NCBI GenBank assembly: GCA_041309225.1
Contig: JBFYZZ010000064.1
Location: 1 to 15,094 of the forward strand
Direction of reading: 5' to 3'
Length of the DNA stretch: 15,094 bases
Origin: JAFGLY01 sp041309225
Lineage (GTDB): Bacteria > Myxococcota_A > UBA796 > JAFGLY01
Positions 1 through 7,600 of this stretch are shown here, one piece after another. Position 1 is the stretch's first letter; each line of letters begins with the position of its first letter. Below the pieces are notes generated by a model that did not search any database, was not told the DNA's origin, and was given only the letters and a program-made list of their open reading frames with translations. Both the position numbers and the translations under genes were made by a program.

Positions 1-58
1 CGGGGAGCGCCTCGCGGCGCCACTGGGATGGCTCGATGTCGGACCACTCGATAGGCAT
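1..58 (-). CDS. Start of an unidentified gene, cut by the window edge
   Basis: A minus-strand ATG at 58 opens a frame that runs off the left edge, giving 19 residues beginning MPIEWSDIEPSQWRREALP. Almost all third codon positions are G or C, as in the clear genes of this window, which favours real coding. No strong ribosome binding site is seen; the nearest GGAG lies about 14 nt upstream of the ATG. A 13-bp inverted repeat sits 28 bp upstream of the ATG and may separate this gene from the decayed frame upstream. The fragment is too short to assign a family. Confidence 0.35.
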   Translation of the reverse strand, partial: MPIEWSDIEPSQWRREALP

Positions 59-85
59 GGCTCGCTGTGGCTCCACACCCAGCAC

Positions 86-125
86 GAGGTGGAGCGGCGT
101 CCGCTAAGATCTGCCGCTCCACCTC
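86..125. repeat. 13-bp perfect inverted repeat (hairpin or operator)
   Basis: Arms GAGGTGGAGCGGC (86-98) and GCCGCTCCACCTC (113-125) are exact reverse complements separated by 14 nt. It lies between the decayed frame at 273-479 and the gene start at 58, both on the minus strand. No T-run follows on either strand, so a canonical Rho-independent terminator is not supported. A non-canonical terminator, or an operator upstream of the left-edge gene, would both fit. Confidence 0.6.
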
Positions 126-272
126 ACCCTTCCTCGTCAACAGGCCGCCGGCATGACGATGCTGGGCCGCCGCTGCTATCGCGATGGGTTCCCCCGTGGG
201 CCTGACGGCGTTCCCGTCGCTCACGGCTCCGGGAACGGTCAGGACCCCTGCGGCCTCGACGTGCTCGAAGCC

Positions 273-479
273 TCAGCAGACGTGACCGGGGAACGGCTGG
301 ATCGCCTCAGGCAGGGTGGGCGGCAACAACAGCCCCACGTCCGCGAGTTCGTAGACCTGCTCCGAGAGCAGGTCCCGGACGCGGACGCCGAACCCGGGCA
401 GGACCTCCTCCACCAGGTACAGGCCGAACCGGGCTCGCGCCATGCCGGCGAGCAGGCGGCGCTCGTCGTCGTAGATCAT
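273..479 (-). pseudogene. Remnant of a SEC-C-type hypothetical protein, truncated at the island repeat
   Basis: The minus-strand frame from an ATG at 479 reads MIYDDERRLLAGMARARFG, then a stretch containing FGVRVRDLL and YELADVG, and stops at a TGA at 273-275. This pattern (aromatic residue, V-x-V-x-D-L-L, then a short D-V-G segment) resembles, from memory, the middle of SEC-C-motif hypothetical proteins, which are much longer. After the TGA the same frame stays open to the window edge (next segment GFEHVEAAGVLTVPG), consistent with an in-frame nonsense change in a decaying gene. The ATG and the first codons lie inside the direct repeat that starts at 473, so the original N-terminus was probably lost when the repeat arrived. 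Family assignment is tentative; it could be a short unrelated ORF. Confidence 0.4.
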
Positions 480-493
480 GAAACTGGAATACC

Positions 494-515
494 GTGGCAC
501 CATCGTGGCACCATG
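494..515 (+). repeat. 11-bp tandem repeat, two units
   Basis: Two adjacent units, GTGGCACCATC (494-504) and GTGGCACCATG (505-515). The same unit family occurs at 755-776 and 2192-2213 in the opposite orientation and as four units at 9572-9615. Possible roles are arm sites for a recombinase or binding sites for a regulator; the sequence alone does not decide. Confidence 0.75.
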
Positions 516-620
516 AACCGAGGCAGGTAGAAAGCACGGAACTCGGTGTATCCCGTGGCGGTTCCCCTCCAGGCTCGTACGGGCGAGGCCGACGACTCGC
601 CAAAAGCGGCATAGAAAGCG

Positions 621-662
621 CGCCCCCGACAGGATTCGAACCTGTGGCCCACGGCTTCGAAG
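621..662 (-). pseudogene. 3' fragment of tRNA-Arg(TCG)
   Basis: On the minus strand this is 42 nt matching the intact tRNA at 9721-9762 at 40 of 42 positions: anticodon loop CTTCGAA, 3' side of the anticodon stem, variable loop, complete T arm, 3' acceptor strand and discriminator base. The 5' half is absent. The two differences are the two partners of one T-stem base pair (A-T here, G-C in the intact gene), so the fragment derives from a tRNA that was itself under selection. It fits the displaced tRNA 3' end left at the far end of an integrated element. Confidence 0.8.
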
Positions 663-698
663 ACAGGCTTAGAATGGGGTCAATACAAGAATCGGCTT

Positions 699-730
699 GG
701 TAGCCTTGGTTCCGGGCCCGGTAACCTTGG
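699..730. repeat. Direct repeat GGTA(G/A)CCTTGG around a GC-rich palindrome
   Basis: GGTAGCCTTGG (699-709) and GGTAACCTTGG (720-730) are 10 of 11 identical with a 21-bp period, two helical turns. The palindrome CCGGGCCCGG lies between them. Same-face spacing of this kind is seen in protein binding sites. It lies in the gene-free stretch 663-873 upstream of the first ATPase gene. Function unknown. Confidence 0.4.
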
Positions 731-754
731 CGCCCATGGCTGGAGGGGGGGGTC

Positions 755-776
755 ATGGTGCCACGATGGTGCCACG
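755..776 (-). repeat. 11-bp tandem repeat, two units, inverted orientation
   Basis: Two exact units ATGGTGCCACG (755-765 and 766-776), the reverse complement of the units at 494-515. With that copy they bracket the tRNA remnant at 621-662 in inverted orientation. They create in-frame ATGs upstream of the first ATPase gene that are unlikely to be its real start. Confidence 0.7.
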
Positions 777-814
777 GAGGGAGGACGTGCGCTCGGACCT
801 GCGCGACGAGCACC

Positions 815-844
815 TTGACATTCCAGTCGAGCCGATGCATGAAT
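815..844 (+). promoter_or_regulatory. Weak candidate promoter of the first ATPase gene
   Basis: A perfect TTGACA (815-820) is followed at 17-18 bp by a poor -10 region around CATGAAT (838-844), preceded by TG. The predicted transcript start near 850 would precede the ribosome binding site at 860-865 and the ATG at 874. The -10 match is weak, so this is only suggestive. Confidence 0.25.
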
Positions 845-873
845 ACCAGTCAGATGTGCAGAGGGCTAAACGG

Positions 874-2094
874 ATGCCTGTCCCCTACTTCGCACGCCAC
901 CTCGAGACCCGCCTCACCCTGCAGCGGGGGTCCGCGCAGAAGATCCACCTGGTGCAGGGGGCTCGGCAGACGGGCAAGTCCACGCTCCTCCGGCACGTCC
1001 TCGACGACTGCGGGCCCACCCTGGTCCTGGACCTCCAGGACCGCCGCCTGCGGCGCCGCTACGAGGCGGACGACGGGCTGCTCGTGCGGGAACTGGAGGC
1101 CGACCCGGGCGTGCAGGCGGTGTTCGTCGACGAGATCCAGAAGGTTCCGGGTCTGCTCGACGACGTCCAGTACCTCCACGACCGGGATCCCGAGCGGTTC
1201 CACTTCGTGCTCACGGGCTCGTCCGCGCGGCAACTGCGCAGGCATGCCGCGAACCTCCTCCCCGGGCGGGTGCACGCCACGTTCCTGTCACCCGTGCTGC
1301 AGGCCGAGATCCGCGACTGCGAGATCCTGCCGCTGCAGCACGGCACGGGCGAGCGGTTCCCGGCACGAGACCTGGCCGCCTGCCTGGTCCAGGGGAGCCT
1401 GCCCGGGCTCTTCCACGAGAGTGCCGCGTCCTGGGCCGAGACCCTGGGCTCCTACGTGGACCTCTACGTCGAGAACGAGATCCGGCAGGAGAACGTCGTC
1501 GCCGACATGGGGGCCTTCGCGCGGTTCCTGCGGCTCGCCGCCCTGGAGTCGGGGCAGGTCGTGAACTTCACGAAGCTGGCGCGCGACGTGGGCGTGGTGC
1601 CGAACACGCTGCGGAACTTCTACCAGGTGCTGGAGGACACCCACGTCGGTCTCCGGGTTCGTGTTTTCGGCCGCAGCCGCAAGCGCGTCCTGCAGGCGCC
1701 CCGCTTCCTCCTGTTCGACCTCGGGGTCCGCCACGTCCTGGCCGGTCTGCCGGTCGACGACGTGCTTCTCAAGCTCGACCCGGGCCACCTGTTCGAGCAG
1801 TGGGTGCTGGCCGAACTCTGGTACCGCTGCCAGGCCCGGGGCCGGGGCCACGCCCTCGCCACGTGGACGACGGCGAGTGGCGCCGAGGTGGACGCCATCG
1901 TCGAGACGCCCGAGGAGGCGATCCCTGTCGAGGTGAAGTGGACCGACCGCCCCACGCCGGCCGACGCGCGGTACGTGGAGACGTTCCTCGACGTCCACCC
2001 CGACCTGGCCCGACGGGGCTACGTCGTGTGCCGCTGCCCGCGCAGGCAGGCGCTCACGCAGCGGACCACGGCCCTGCCGTGGGACGAGTTCTAG
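874..2094 (+). CDS. AAA+ ATPase with DUF4143 domain
   Basis: A 406-residue P-loop ATPase of the AAA/DUF4143 family (COG1373 type), whose cellular role is not established. Walker A is GARQTGKS (residues 29-36), Walker B is AVFVDEIQ (82-89), and a sensor-like LTGSSARQL follows at 113-121. A helical/winged-helix-like middle region (about 225-265) precedes the C-terminal part, which carries E308, D340 (GAEVD) and E353-x-K355 (VEVKW), a pattern like PD-(D/E)XK nucleases. The start at 874 is chosen because AGAGGG ends 8 nt upstream and the protein then begins just before the usual RHLE segment; the frame is also open upstream with ATGs at 766 and 835, but those lie in the 11-bp repeats or lack a good binding site. 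Length is typical for the family. It stands alone on the plus strand and converges on the next gene. Family assignment is firm, function is not. Confidence 0.9.
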   Translation: MPVPYFARHLETRLTLQRGSAQKIHLVQGARQTGKSTLLRHVLDDCGPTLVLDLQDRRLRRRYEADDGLLVRELEADPGVQAVFVDEIQKVPGLLDDVQYLHDRDPERFHFVLTGSSARQLRRHAANLLPGRVHATFLSPVLQAEIRDCEILPLQHGTGERFPARDLAACLVQGSLPGLFHESAASWAETLGSYVDLYVENEIRQENVVADMGAFARFLRLAALESGQVVNFTKLARDVGVVPNTLRNFYQVLEDTHVGLRVRVFGRSRKRVLQAPRFLLFDLGVRHVLAGLPVDDVLLKLDPGHLFEQWVLAELWYRCQARGRGHALATWTTASGAEVDAIVETPEEAIPVEVKWTDRPTPADARYVETFLDVHPDLARRGYVVCRCPRRQALTQRTTALPWDEF

Positions 2095-2167
2095 GTACGG
2101 GTTCCCGTCCGGCCTCTCGGTGCGAGAACCTCTCGGGAGGGGGTGAGGTGGGGGGCCGGAACCGATC

Positions 2168-2187
2168 GCGGCCCACGGTTTCGTAGG
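2168..2187 (-). other. tRNA-Arg anticodon-arm-like scar
   Basis: Plus-strand GCGGCCCACGG followed by TTTCGTAGG matches the intact tRNA gene (9744-9763) at 18 of 20 positions. It lies in the 152-bp gap between the convergent stops of the two DUF4143 genes, directly beside a further pair of 11-bp repeats (2192-2213). The match is short, so chance cannot be excluded, but the pairing with the 11-mers repeats the arrangement at 473-776 and 9551-9762. Confidence 0.45.
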
Positions 2188-2191
2188 GTCC

Positions 2192-2213
2192 GTGGTACCA
2201 CGGCGGTGCCACG
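2192..2213 (-). repeat. 11-bp tandem repeat, two diverged units, with a palindrome
   Basis: GTGGTACCACG (2192-2202) and GCGGTGCCACG (2203-2213) are diverged units of the family seen at 755-776. The first lies within the perfect 14-bp palindrome CCGTGGTACCACGG (2190-2203). No gene lies here; it is between the 3' ends of two ATPase genes. Confidence 0.5.
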
Positions 2214-2246
2214 GGGGGGGACTTCACCGGGCCGCGAGGGATGTCC

Positions 2247-3566
2247 TCAGCCCTCTTCGAGGAACCACCACCACGCCGGCATCACGGGCACGGTGCGGCT
2301 GCCGACCCGCAGTTCGCCGCGGTCCAGGAGCGTCACCACCACGGCGTCCTCCACGGAGAGTTCCTCCATCGCCTCGCCGAGAGCCCGGACCTCGCGGGCC
2401 CGGGTGGACTCCGTCGACAGATCCGCGCACACCTGGACGAGCAGGGGGCGTCGGCCGGCCTGTGTCGCGACGAGGTCCACCTCCCAGCCGGACCGCGTGA
2501 CGACGAAGGCGGCCTGCCACCCCCTCCGCCGCAGTTCGAGGTACACGGCGTTCTCCAGGAGGTGACCGACGTCCGGGGAGGCATGGTGAGCGCCGGTCCG
2601 TCCGAGGGCCGGGTCCACGAGGTAGCACTTCCGGGGGCGGGTCGCGCGGGCCTGCTCGGACGCGGCGTATGCGGCCACGGGGAAGACGAACCCGGCCGCC
2701 TCCAGCAGCGACAGGTACTCGTGGAGCGTGTTCTTCCCGACGGCGATCTGCTGGGAGCGCAGGTCGTTGTACAGCTTGTTCACCGACAGGAGGCCCGCGG
2801 GCGAGGCCGCCAGCCTCCGGACGAGATGGCGCAGGGGGGTCACGTTGGCGACACCGTGGCGTTCCACCACATCGCGGAACAGGACGACGTCCACGTACGC
2901 GCGGAGCGTGGCGACGCGGTCCTCCTCCGAGAAGCCCTGGACCTCCGGGAAGCCGCCGACCTCCAGGTAGCGCGTGACGTGCTGCTCCAGGACGGCGCGC
3001 TCGGCCGAGGCCGGCGGAAAGGGGCCCGACGGACGGATGCCCCGGTGCTCCAGGAACTCACGGAACCCGAAGGGGAGTATCTCCGTGGGAAGGCTCCTCC
3101 CCCGCAGGCTCGTGGCCACCTCGCGCGCCATGAGCACCGCCGAGGAGCCCGTGACCACCACCTCGCTCCGGCCCTCGTCCATCAGGCGGCGCACGAAGGT
3201 CTCCCAGCCGGTCACGTTCTGGATCTCGTCGAACCCGTACCAGGCGTGGCCGGCGGCTTCCGGGTCCCGCCGCAGGAGCGTGTCGGGGAAGCGGTGCAGG
3301 TCGGACACGGACAGGGGCAGCAGCCGCTCGTCTTCGAAGTTGACGTAGAGCATCCGGCTCCGGGGGACGCCCTCGCCCTCGAGCCTCTGTACCTGCTGGA
3401 GGAGGAAGGTCGTCTTGCCCGAGCGGCGCATGCCGACGACCGCATCCACCTTGCCGGGCAGGGAGCGGAGGCGGCACGAACGCGGCGTAGATGGCCGAAT
3501 TTCGCGACGCTGGAAGTCGGCGATCACGCGCTCGACGGCGTCCTGTACGGTATTCTGGTCGCTCAT
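2247..3566 (-). CDS. AAA+ ATPase with DUF4143 domain (second, distinct)
   Basis: A 439-residue ATPase of the same broad AAA/DUF4143 class as the gene at 874-2094 but clearly not a recent copy. Walker A is GMRRSGKT (45-52), Walker B is WYGFDEIQ (109-116), sensor-like VVTGSSAVL at 137-145. The middle holds the typical YLEVGGFPEV (200-209) and YVDVVLFRDVVER (224-236) segments. The C-terminal nuclease-like region keeps E338 and D364 (WEVDL) but has Q-V-C at 378-380 where E-x-K is expected, so any nuclease activity is probably lost. No clear ribosome binding site precedes the ATG at 3566. It lies 139 bp downstream of the SWIM gene on the same strand and could be the third gene of that operon. Function unknown. 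Confidence 0.9.
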   Translation of the reverse strand: MSDQNTVQDAVERVIADFQRREIRPSTPRSCRLRSLPGKVDAVVGMRRSGKTTFLLQQVQRLEGEGVPRSRMLYVNFEDERLLPLSVSDLHRFPDTLLRRDPEAAGHAWYGFDEIQNVTGWETFVRRLMDEGRSEVVVTGSSAVLMAREVATSLRGRSLPTEILPFGFREFLEHRGIRPSGPFPPASAERAVLEQHVTRYLEVGGFPEVQGFSEEDRVATLRAYVDVVLFRDVVERHGVANVTPLRHLVRRLAASPAGLLSVNKLYNDLRSQQIAVGKNTLHEYLSLLEAAGFVFPVAAYAASEQARATRPRKCYLVDPALGRTGAHHASPDVGHLLENAVYLELRRRGWQAAFVVTRSGWEVDLVATQAGRRPLLVQVCADLSTESTRAREVRALGEAMEELSVEDAVVVTLLDRGELRVGSRTVPVMPAWWWFLEEG

Positions 3567-3702
3567 GGAAGACAGGATAACACGCTTCTGTCTCTCCTGG
3601 AAGGACAGGTCGGGGCGGCTCGAGCGGGAGCGTCCACCGGTCGAGTACCGGCTCTCGCTGCCCGATCCCTGGGGCCGGCGGCTCGTCGACGGGAATCCGT
3701 GA
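3565..3702 (+). CDS. Doubtful 45-residue ORF or gene remnant
   Basis: A plus-strand frame starting at an ATG that overlaps the start codon of the minus-strand ATPase gene (3564-3566). It reads MEDRITRFCLSW, ends LPDPWGRRLVDGNP, and stops at 3702. From about residue 8 on nearly all third positions are G or C, which is coding-like, but in GC-rich DNA this is weak evidence. No ribosome binding site is seen on this strand. It may be a fragment left at a module boundary, or nothing. Confidence 0.15.
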   Translation: MEDRITRFCLSWKDRSGRLERERPPVEYRLSLPDPWGRRLVDGNP

Positions 3703-3705
3703 GGT

Positions 3706-4629
3706 TCAGTCCTCCGCCTCGGCTTCCCCCCGGGACTCCCATGCGGCCGCCCCGATGGTCATCGCGGCGTAGGCGGGGCCGAGGCAGTCGATCGCGTCCC
3801 GGCCCGACAGGACGACACCCAGCGGTCCGGCCTCCCGGAGGATCGCGTCGGGCAGGGCGGGCGGCTCCGGCTTCAAGACGAGGTCGAGGACACCTCCGGT
3901 CCAGAACGCTGAGAGGTCCGGCGCAGGTGCCGCCTGTGGGGGTGGGGCCTGCGGCGCGGCCTGCGCTGCCGGGGCCGAGCGTGAGCGGGGCCCCCTGTCG
4001 CCCGGGTCGCCGGCGCTGCGGAGGGCGCGGAGGTGGTCGAGCAGCACCTCTCTCGTGCGGCCCCGCCAGGCGAACACGAGGAACGGATCCTCGTCGAACC
4101 GCTCGGCCAGCAGGTAGTAGGTGGCGGCGACGTGCTTGCAGGGGTTGGACCAGTCCGGACAGGAGCAGGAGGTCTCCAGGTCGCGCGTGCTGGCGGGGAA
4201 GAGCGAGAGGCGACAGGCGGTGAACGCGGCTTCGATGTCGGTGGGCATCTCGCCCGCCAGGAGCCGGGCGAGGTAGATGGCCTCGCCCGCGAGTTGTTTC
4301 TCGACCTTCTCCCAGTCCTTCTCGGAGAGCGTCTTGACCGCGATGCGCACGTCGTAGGGCCTGGCCCGCGTTCCCTGGACCTTCGCCGTGACCGCGCCCG
4401 GCACGAGTTCGAGGTCCATGACCTGGCCCATCCGGGCGTAGCGTCGGCCCCGCTCCAGGCGCGCGCCGATCCGGAAGGACTCCAGGACCGCGATGAATCG
4501 CCTCGACCACCAGGTCTCCCCCACCGGTCCCTTGCGGCTCTTCGCCTGGATGCCGCCGACGGCGGGCCGGGGCGCCGAGGCCGTGTGCGAGGGGTACCAG
4601 GAGTCGTAGAACCGGCCGCGCCGCGACAT
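3706..4629 (-). CDS. SWIM zinc-finger protein
   Basis: A 307-residue protein with a SWIM zinc finger: C155-x-C157-x6-C164-x-H166 (CSCPDWSNPCKH), which binds zinc and is thought to mediate DNA or protein contacts. The N-terminal part carries the characteristic tryptophan-rich WWSRRF segment (40-45) and a region containing RIGARLERGRRYAR (53-66). A proline/alanine-rich linker follows at about 218-238, then a short C-terminal segment. It starts 12 nt after the stop of the SNF2 helicase gene with GGAG 5 nt before the ATG, so the two are almost certainly co-transcribed. SWIM proteins of this type are known partners of SNF2-family helicases in bacteria; the shared job of the pair is not established. 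Confidence 0.9.
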   Translation of the reverse strand: MSRRGRFYDSWYPSHTASAPRPAVGGIQAKSRKGPVGETWWSRRFIAVLESFRIGARLERGRRYARMGQVMDLELVPGAVTAKVQGTRARPYDVRIAVKTLSEKDWEKVEKQLAGEAIYLARLLAGEMPTDIEAAFTACRLSLFPASTRDLETSCSCPDWSNPCKHVAATYYLLAERFDEDPFLVFAWRGRTREVLLDHLRALRSAGDPGDRGPRSRSAPAAQAAPQAPPPQAAPAPDLSAFWTGGVLDLVLKPEPPALPDAILREAGPLGVVLSGRDAIDCLGPAYAAMTIGAAAWESRGEAEAED

Positions 4630-4641
4630 GGGGACTCCGGG

Positions 4642-7600
4642 TCACGCCTCGGCCAGCGCCGAGGCGGAGAGGGCGACGACGTCGCGGAGCGCCGTGGTGG
4701 ACAACTCGGTGAGCCAGCCTTCGCCGCTCCCTACGACCTCGTGGGCCAGAGCCCGCTTCTCCTCGATCATCCGGTCGATGCGCTCCTCGACCGTGCCCTG
4801 GCAGACGAACTTGTGGACCTGCACGTTGCGCCGCTGGCCGATGCGGAACGCCCGGTCGGTGGCCTGGTCCTCGACGGCCGGGTTCCACCAGCGGTCGAAA
4901 TGGACGACGTGGCTCGCGGCGGTGAGGTTGAGGCCGGTGCCCCCCGCCTTCAGCGAGAGCAACAGCAACGGGGGGCCGTCGGGCGACTGGAAGCGCGCGA
5001 CCATGGCGTCCCGGGCCTTCTTCTGCACGGTGCCGTGCAGGTACAGCACTTCGCGGTGGAACCGGTCCTGGAGGTGGACCGCGAGGAGGCGCCCCATCTC
5101 GGCGAACTGCGTGAAGAGCAGGGCCCGGTCCCCCGAGGCGAGGACCTCGTCCAGGATCTCCTCCAGGCGCGCGACCTTGCCCGACCGGCCGTCCATCCGG
5201 GATCCGTCCTGCAGGAACTGGGCGGGGTGGTTGCACACCTGCTTGAGCTTCAGGAGCGTGGCGAGCACCAGCCCCTTGCGCTCGATCCCCTCGCTCTGGT
5301 CGATCCGGGCCAGCATGTCGTCCACCACGGCCTGGTAGAGGCTCGCCTGCTCCCGCGTGAGCGGACAGGACACCTTCACCTCGATCTTGTCCGGCAGATC
5401 CTGGATGATCCGCGGATCCGTCTTCAGGCGCCTCAGTACGAACGGGCCGACGAGGCGTCGCAGCAGGGCGGCGCGCTCCCGGTCCCGGTTGCGCTCCACC
5501 GGCAGTACGAACCGCCGCTGGAAGTCGGCCGCCGAGCCCAGCAGGCCGGGGTTCAGGAAGTGGAGGATGGACCAGAGCTCGGCGAGCCGGTTCTCGACCG
5601 GGGTGCCGGTGAGCGCGACCCGGCGGGCCGCCTGGAGTTCCCGGACCGCCTGCGTCTGCCGGGCCCCGCTCGTCTTGACGTTCTGCGCCTCGTCCAGCAC
5701 GACGCGGTGCCAGCGGATCGCGGAGAGATCGGCACGGTCCCTCGGGACGACCGCGTAGGTGGTGAGGACGAGGTCGGAAGCCGTGACTGCCCGTCGGAGG
5801 GCGTCCCCGGCGAGGCGGCCCGAGCCGTGGTGGACGTGGACCTCGAGGTCTGGGGCGAACCGCGCCGCCTCCTGCTGCCAGTTGCCGAGGACCGACATCG
5901 GGCAGACGAGCAGCGTGGGCCCGGGCCGCCCGTCGCCGCTTCGGCCGGCACGTTCGGAGACCAGGAGGGCGAGCACCTGGATGGTCTTTCCGAGTCCCAT
6001 GTCGTCCGCGAGGCACGCGCCGAGCCCGAGGTCCTCCAGGAACCGGAGCCAGGCGAGCCCGCGCTCCTGGTAGGGCCGGAGCGTCCCGTGGAAGCCTTCG
6101 GGCGCCGGGACGGGGACCGGCGCGAGATCCGCGTCGCCCCGGAGGAGGGCCCCCAGCGCGCCCTCCGCCTCGACTCGGCCCACCGGCAGCCCGGCGTTGG
6201 CCGGATCGAGCCCGAGCGCCAGTCGCAGGAGTCCGGCGACCGTGGTCTCCCCCGCGGGAGGCCCGTGACGGAACGCCGCCAGCGCCCGTTCGACGTCCTC
6301 GGGCCGCAGTTCCACCCACCGACCACGGAGGCGGACGAGCGGGGTCTTCGCCCTGGCCAGGCGGGCCAACTCGGCGGGGGAGACGACCTCGTCGCCGAGG
6401 CACAGGGAGGCGTCGAAGGCACAGATCCCGTCCGTGCCGACGAGGCCGGAGGAATGCCGGCCCCCCTCCTCGCGGACCCGGAGGCGCAAGCCGAGGCGCA
6501 CCTCCCGCTTCCTCCACCAGGGCGGGACGAGCACGCCGTACCCCGCACCCTCCAGGAGGGGGGCAGCCTCGGCGAGGAAGTGCCAGGCGTCGTCCGTGGA
6601 CAGGTCCATGCCGGACGGCCGGGAGGTACGCAGCGCGCGAGCCAGCCCCGGCCATACCCGGGCAGCGCGGCCGAGGTCGGCCAGCACCCGCTCCTGCGGA
6701 TCCGGCACGGCCACGTGGAAGAGTTCCAGTGCACGGCCACCGGTCCGCCACACCTGGTCGAGGGAAGCGAGCAGGCTCGGGTCGTCGGGATCCTGGAGGA
6801 GCAGGTCGAGCCGCCACCCGGCATCGGTCCCGCCGGCCGTCGTCTCGGCCCCGGGGCCCGAGAGCCGGAAGCAGGTCCGGAACGGACGTCGCTCCTCGGC
6901 CACGAGCGGTGCTGACCAGGCGTCGATCCTGGTCTTCAGGTCCACGAGATCCGCCTCCGGGGCTCGGACCTCGCTCGCCTGCGTGAACAAGGCGCGTAGC
7001 CAGGCCTCGGTCGCCTGCGCCCGCCGGGCTTCGCGGGCCGGGGCGCGGGTGCGGCGCGCGGCCAGGTCGGGTTCCAGGGGGACCAGCTGCGACGTGCATC
7101 CGTCCACGAAGCCGTCGATGGCGTCGCGGACGACCAGCATCGCGGAGGGCGTTCCCCCCGCCGGTGTCCCGTCGCCGGTGACGGTGGCCTCGTCGTCGAC
7201 ACGGATCGCCGCGGCGCCTGCGGCCGGCAGTGCGGTCGCCAGGGCCCGGAGACGGCCGACGTCCTCGCCACCGGAGGGGGCCGGCCGCCAGAGCGCGTGC
7301 CAGGCTCCCTCCTTGCGCACGAGGTCGGGAAGGACCCGTCCTCGTGCCATCCACTCCAGCGCGAGGCGGACCATGGCGGTGAACGCCGGGAAGGTCGGGG
7401 CGAGCACGAACCCCGCCGGGTCCGATCGGTCGAGGGCGAGGAGCAGGTCGACCGCCCACGCGGCGTGGAACACCAGACACGGCACGCGCCACGGACGGAG
7501 CGCGGCCGCCTCGGGAACCGGACGGTGGCCACCCAGGCGCAGGCCCGAGGCAAGGGGCCTCCCGGCGGCGGAGGGCAGGCGGAGCGTGGCCCACGCCGTG

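Larger units (their letters stand above)
473..662. repeat. Left direct repeat (tRNA-Arg 3' part plus flank), att-like
   Basis: This 190-bp segment is repeated at 9551-9762. Both copies begin with AGATCATGA, continue through the 11-bp tandem repeats, a conserved AGGCAGGTAGAAAGCACGGA block, a more variable 60 bp (42 of 60 identical by hand alignment), a fully conserved CAAAAGCGGCATAGAAAGCG block, and then the 3' part of a tRNA-Arg gene. From 493 on the two copies align without gaps at an offset of exactly 9100. This copy stops matching at 662, in the tRNA anticodon loop. It marks one end of a 9.1-kb island. Confidence 0.85.

Noticed and set aside
307..840. Minus-strand ORF of 177 residues containing KPWATGSNPVGGA
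   Set aside because: This is the translation of the tRNA-Arg 3' fragment and its flank; such peptides are a common artefact of tRNA genes.
697..873. Longer N-terminus for the first DUF4143 gene
   Set aside because: The extension crosses the 11-bp repeats and lacks a ribosome binding site; the ATG at 874 has AGAGGG at good spacing and fits the family start.
658..3576. Short shared word GAAGACAGG at 658-666 and 3568-3576
   Set aside because: Nine bases only; expected by chance at this length and without further flanking similarity.
4033..6915. Plus-strand open frame of 960 residues antisense to SNF2/SWIM
   Set aside because: GC-rich antisense shadow; the minus-strand genes have complete helicase and zinc-finger motifs.
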